DNA of 7,045 nucleotides. It comes from Cyanobacteria bacterium HKST-UBA02 (lineage in GTDB: Bacteria; Cyanobacteriota; Vampirovibrionia; Obscuribacterales; Obscuribacteraceae). Within the stretch, counting starts at the first letter, position 1. Each line of letters begins with the position of its first letter. Below, in pieces: positions 5,688-7,045 of the stretch. The translations under genes were made by a program, and so were the position numbers. A model generated the notes under the pieces. That model saw only the letters and a program-made list of their open reading frames with translations, was not told the DNA's origin and did not search any database. The stretch spans positions 1-7,045 of the forward strand of contig JAGQHH010000460.1 in assembly GCA_020431945.1 (NCBI GenBank). Direction: 5' to 3'.

Positions 5688-6020
5688 TCAGCCTTTCTGT
5701 CTCCAGTTGGGCGGCTTGATGATCCTTTTCTGGCACCTGTAGCAATACCAGCAGAAATGCGGCTCGAATGCCCCGGCGAATCCTCCCGTATGACGGCAGA
5801 ACCCTATGGGACCTAATCGTCTCAGAGTCAGGGTCTCTTTCGGCGACTGCTCGTAGCTCTTATACGTATAGACGACCTCGTCGGCATTTCCGCACTGCGG
5901 ACAACTGGGTTGATTGTTATATATGTACGAGTAGAGGATCCAGCTCAGAAGAGCCGCGGCCAGTACCGCTATCAAATGCGGTCGATAAGGTTTGAGCTTT
6001 TTCCAGTCGAGCTTGCTCAT
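5688..6020 (-). CDS. Small membrane protein with zinc-ribbon-like cysteines, function unknown
   Basis: 110-aa protein that I do not recognise. A basic N-terminus (KKLKPYRP) leads into one hydrophobic helix (about 15-34), followed by a soluble domain. The domain has CPQC (40-43) and CWYC (90-93) plus Cys75 and Cys96, a pattern suited to one zinc ribbon or a redox site. The positive-inside rule leaves the side of the cysteine domain outside the cytoplasm. The start is ATG at 6020 with GGGAG six bases upstream; an in-frame upstream extension to 6137 would run through the neighbouring gene and is unlikely. It lies 22 bases after the stop of the upstream gene on the same strand, so the two are probably co-transcribed. 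Its stop is 6 bases from the stop of the ATP-grasp gene. Confidence 0.8.
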   Translation of the reverse strand: MSKLDWKKLKPYRPHLIAVLAAALLSWILYSYIYNNQPSCPQCGNADEVVYTYKSYEQSPKETLTLRRLGPIGFCRHTGGFAGAFEPHFCWYCYRCQKRIIKPPNWRQKG

Positions 6021-6026
6021 TGAATG

Positions 6027-6031
6027 CTCCC
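6027..6031 (-). promoter_or_regulatory. Shine-Dalgarno GGGAG of the small membrane protein gene
   Basis: On the minus strand GGGAG is followed by six bases and then ATG at 6020. It lies in the 22-base gap after the upstream stop. This fixes the start of the 110-aa protein and rejects the longer frame. Confidence 0.7.
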
Positions 6032-6042
6032 GGCAGTTCGTC

Positions 6043-7045
6043 TCAGACCGGCACATAAGCCCTGTCGCCGAACCGCTCCCGGAGGACGTTCCGCAGGGCC
6101 ATGTCCCATTCGTAGCGGCTGGCCAGACAGGGACCACCCTGCCTCGCCAGGTGGGTCACGGTCATGAAATATTCATCGGCATAAATCTGATCGAAAGGGC
6201 TCATGATTGTGGTCATCTGGGTTATGGCGTTCATGAAGCTGCCCACTCTCCTGACCGCATCAAGATCCCTCTTGCGGGCCAGACTGTAGATGATCCAGCT
6301 TATCACTTCGGGAGCCCCTGTTTCGAGAAGGGTCTTTAATAGCTCGTTGCCCTCGCTCTCGCTGGCGTTCTCCACGAACTGGCAGGCGATCAAGCCGGCA
6401 AGACTGACATAACCGCAGGAAAAGGCCATGAGCAGGAGTTTTCTGACGAAATTTCGATCCCGCATTCCCAGCATAGCCAGCGAAAACTCACCGGCTTCCA
6501 CTTCTTCGTCCCGCTCGTAGAGATAGTCGAAGTACTCGATAATCGAGCCCAGACTGCCATGTTTGAGCACCAGGGACTTGAGTGTCACCAGAGTCTTGCC
6601 ATAGCAATTCTGGTGCGCCCAGCGCATCAGATCTATGGGCTCGAACCTGGTCGAGAAGCTCTCATCCGAAAAGCAGGTCTCGAGACAGGTGGATATGAAC
6701 TGGCTGTCGTTCTCCTCCAGCCGGGCAAGCAGATCTTTGAGATCCTCGCTGTCCTCGACCTTTTCGAGTTGCCAGCGCATCTGCAGGAAAAGCAGCGAAT
6801 CGGTGGACATGGACGAATCAGCCAGGTCAATCCCGGCAGCAGCGAACAAACCGGACAGGCTCTTGCCGTCCGGCTCATCCTCGCTATGTTCCTTGGCCTG
6901 GATCAGGGCACAGATATCCACGGACCGGTAGAAACAATCCCAGGCCCGGCGATGCTCGCCACTTTCGAAATAGAAGTTGCAGGCGTCGATATAGACACGC
7001 ACAGCGCGCTTGTCCAGCTCCACCGAGGTCCTGTCCTTGATAGTC
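6043..7045 (-). CDS. Helical TPR-like protein, 5' end probably beyond window
   Basis: Not assigned to a named family. The open frame continues to the right edge without an upstream stop, giving 333 visible residues. A GTG at 7023 with an AGGACAGGA stretch just before it could be the start (326 aa), but the sequence reads smoothly through that point, so the gene may well begin further out. The first 40 residues after that GTG resemble a TPR unit (alternating helices, ACNFYFESGEHRRAWDCFYR). The rest is acidic and helical with no catalytic motif, signal peptide or membrane segment. It resembles the kinase TPR tail at the other end of the window in style, so it could be the C-terminal part of a second kinase-TPR protein; this is a guess. 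It is followed 22 bases later by the small membrane protein gene, likely in one operon. Confidence 0.8.
   Translation of the reverse strand, partial: TIKDRTSVELDKRAVRVYIDACNFYFESGEHRRAWDCFYRSVDICALIQAKEHSEDEPDGKSLSGLFAAAGIDLADSSMSTDSLLFLQMRWQLEKVEDSEDLKDLLARLEENDSQFISTCLETCFSDESFSTRFEPIDLMRWAHQNCYGKTLVTLKSLVLKHGSLGSIIEYFDYLYERDEEVEAGEFSLAMLGMRDRNFVRKLLLMAFSCGYVSLAGLIACQFVENASESEGNELLKTLLETGAPEVISWIIYSLARKRDLDAVRRVGSFMNAITQMTTIMSPFDQIYADEYFMTVTHLARQGGPCLASRYEWDMALRNVLRERFGDRAYVPV

Noticed and set aside
6021..6137. N-terminal extension of the small membrane protein to residue -39
   Set aside because: It overlaps the end of the upstream gene in another frame and reads as unstructured sequence. 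The ATG at 6020 has a good Shine-Dalgarno.
5992..6339. Plus-strand open frame of 115 codons
   Set aside because: It is antisense to the 3' part of the TPR-like gene and the start of the small membrane protein gene, with no ribosome site or recognisable domain.

Overview
The window is gene-dense and carries seven protein genes on both strands, with moderately high GC. It suggests a bacterium of the cyanobacterial lineage, possibly a non-photosynthetic relative such as the Melainabacteria/Obscuribacterales. The reasons are a one-domain RRM protein of cyanobacterial Rbp type, a DesC-like acyl desaturase, a GshB-like ATP-grasp enzyme, and a Ser/Thr kinase fused to a membrane anchor and TPRs. This placement is inferred from protein families and was not tested by any search.

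Left part (1-2360). A large minus-strand gene runs off the left edge. It encodes a Hanks-type Ser/Thr kinase with an N-terminal cysteine cluster, a transmembrane helix and a long TPR tail. It starts at a GTG at 2077 with a well-placed Shine-Dalgarno. The 283-base divergent gap to the next gene holds a 13-base tandem duplication, small hairpins and a candidate promoter with a structured leader.

Middle part (2361-3814). An 86-aa RRM protein is followed by a strong intrinsic terminator, then a 257-base spacer rich in inverted repeats, then a fatty-acid desaturase with all three histidine boxes. An RRM protein next to a desaturase suggests a membrane-fluidity or cold-response pair, which is inference.

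Right part (3815-7045). The desaturase stop abuts the stop of a minus-strand M15-type metallopeptidase, so the palindrome TGATCA holds both stops. The peptidase gene diverges from a plus-strand GshB-like ATP-grasp gene, and the two annotated 5' ends overlap. The ATP-grasp gene in turn converges, with 6 bases between stops, on a two-gene minus-strand unit: a helical, TPR-like protein entering from the right edge, then a small membrane protein with a zinc-ribbon-like cysteine pattern. No mobile element, CRISPR array, tRNA or rRNA was recognised.
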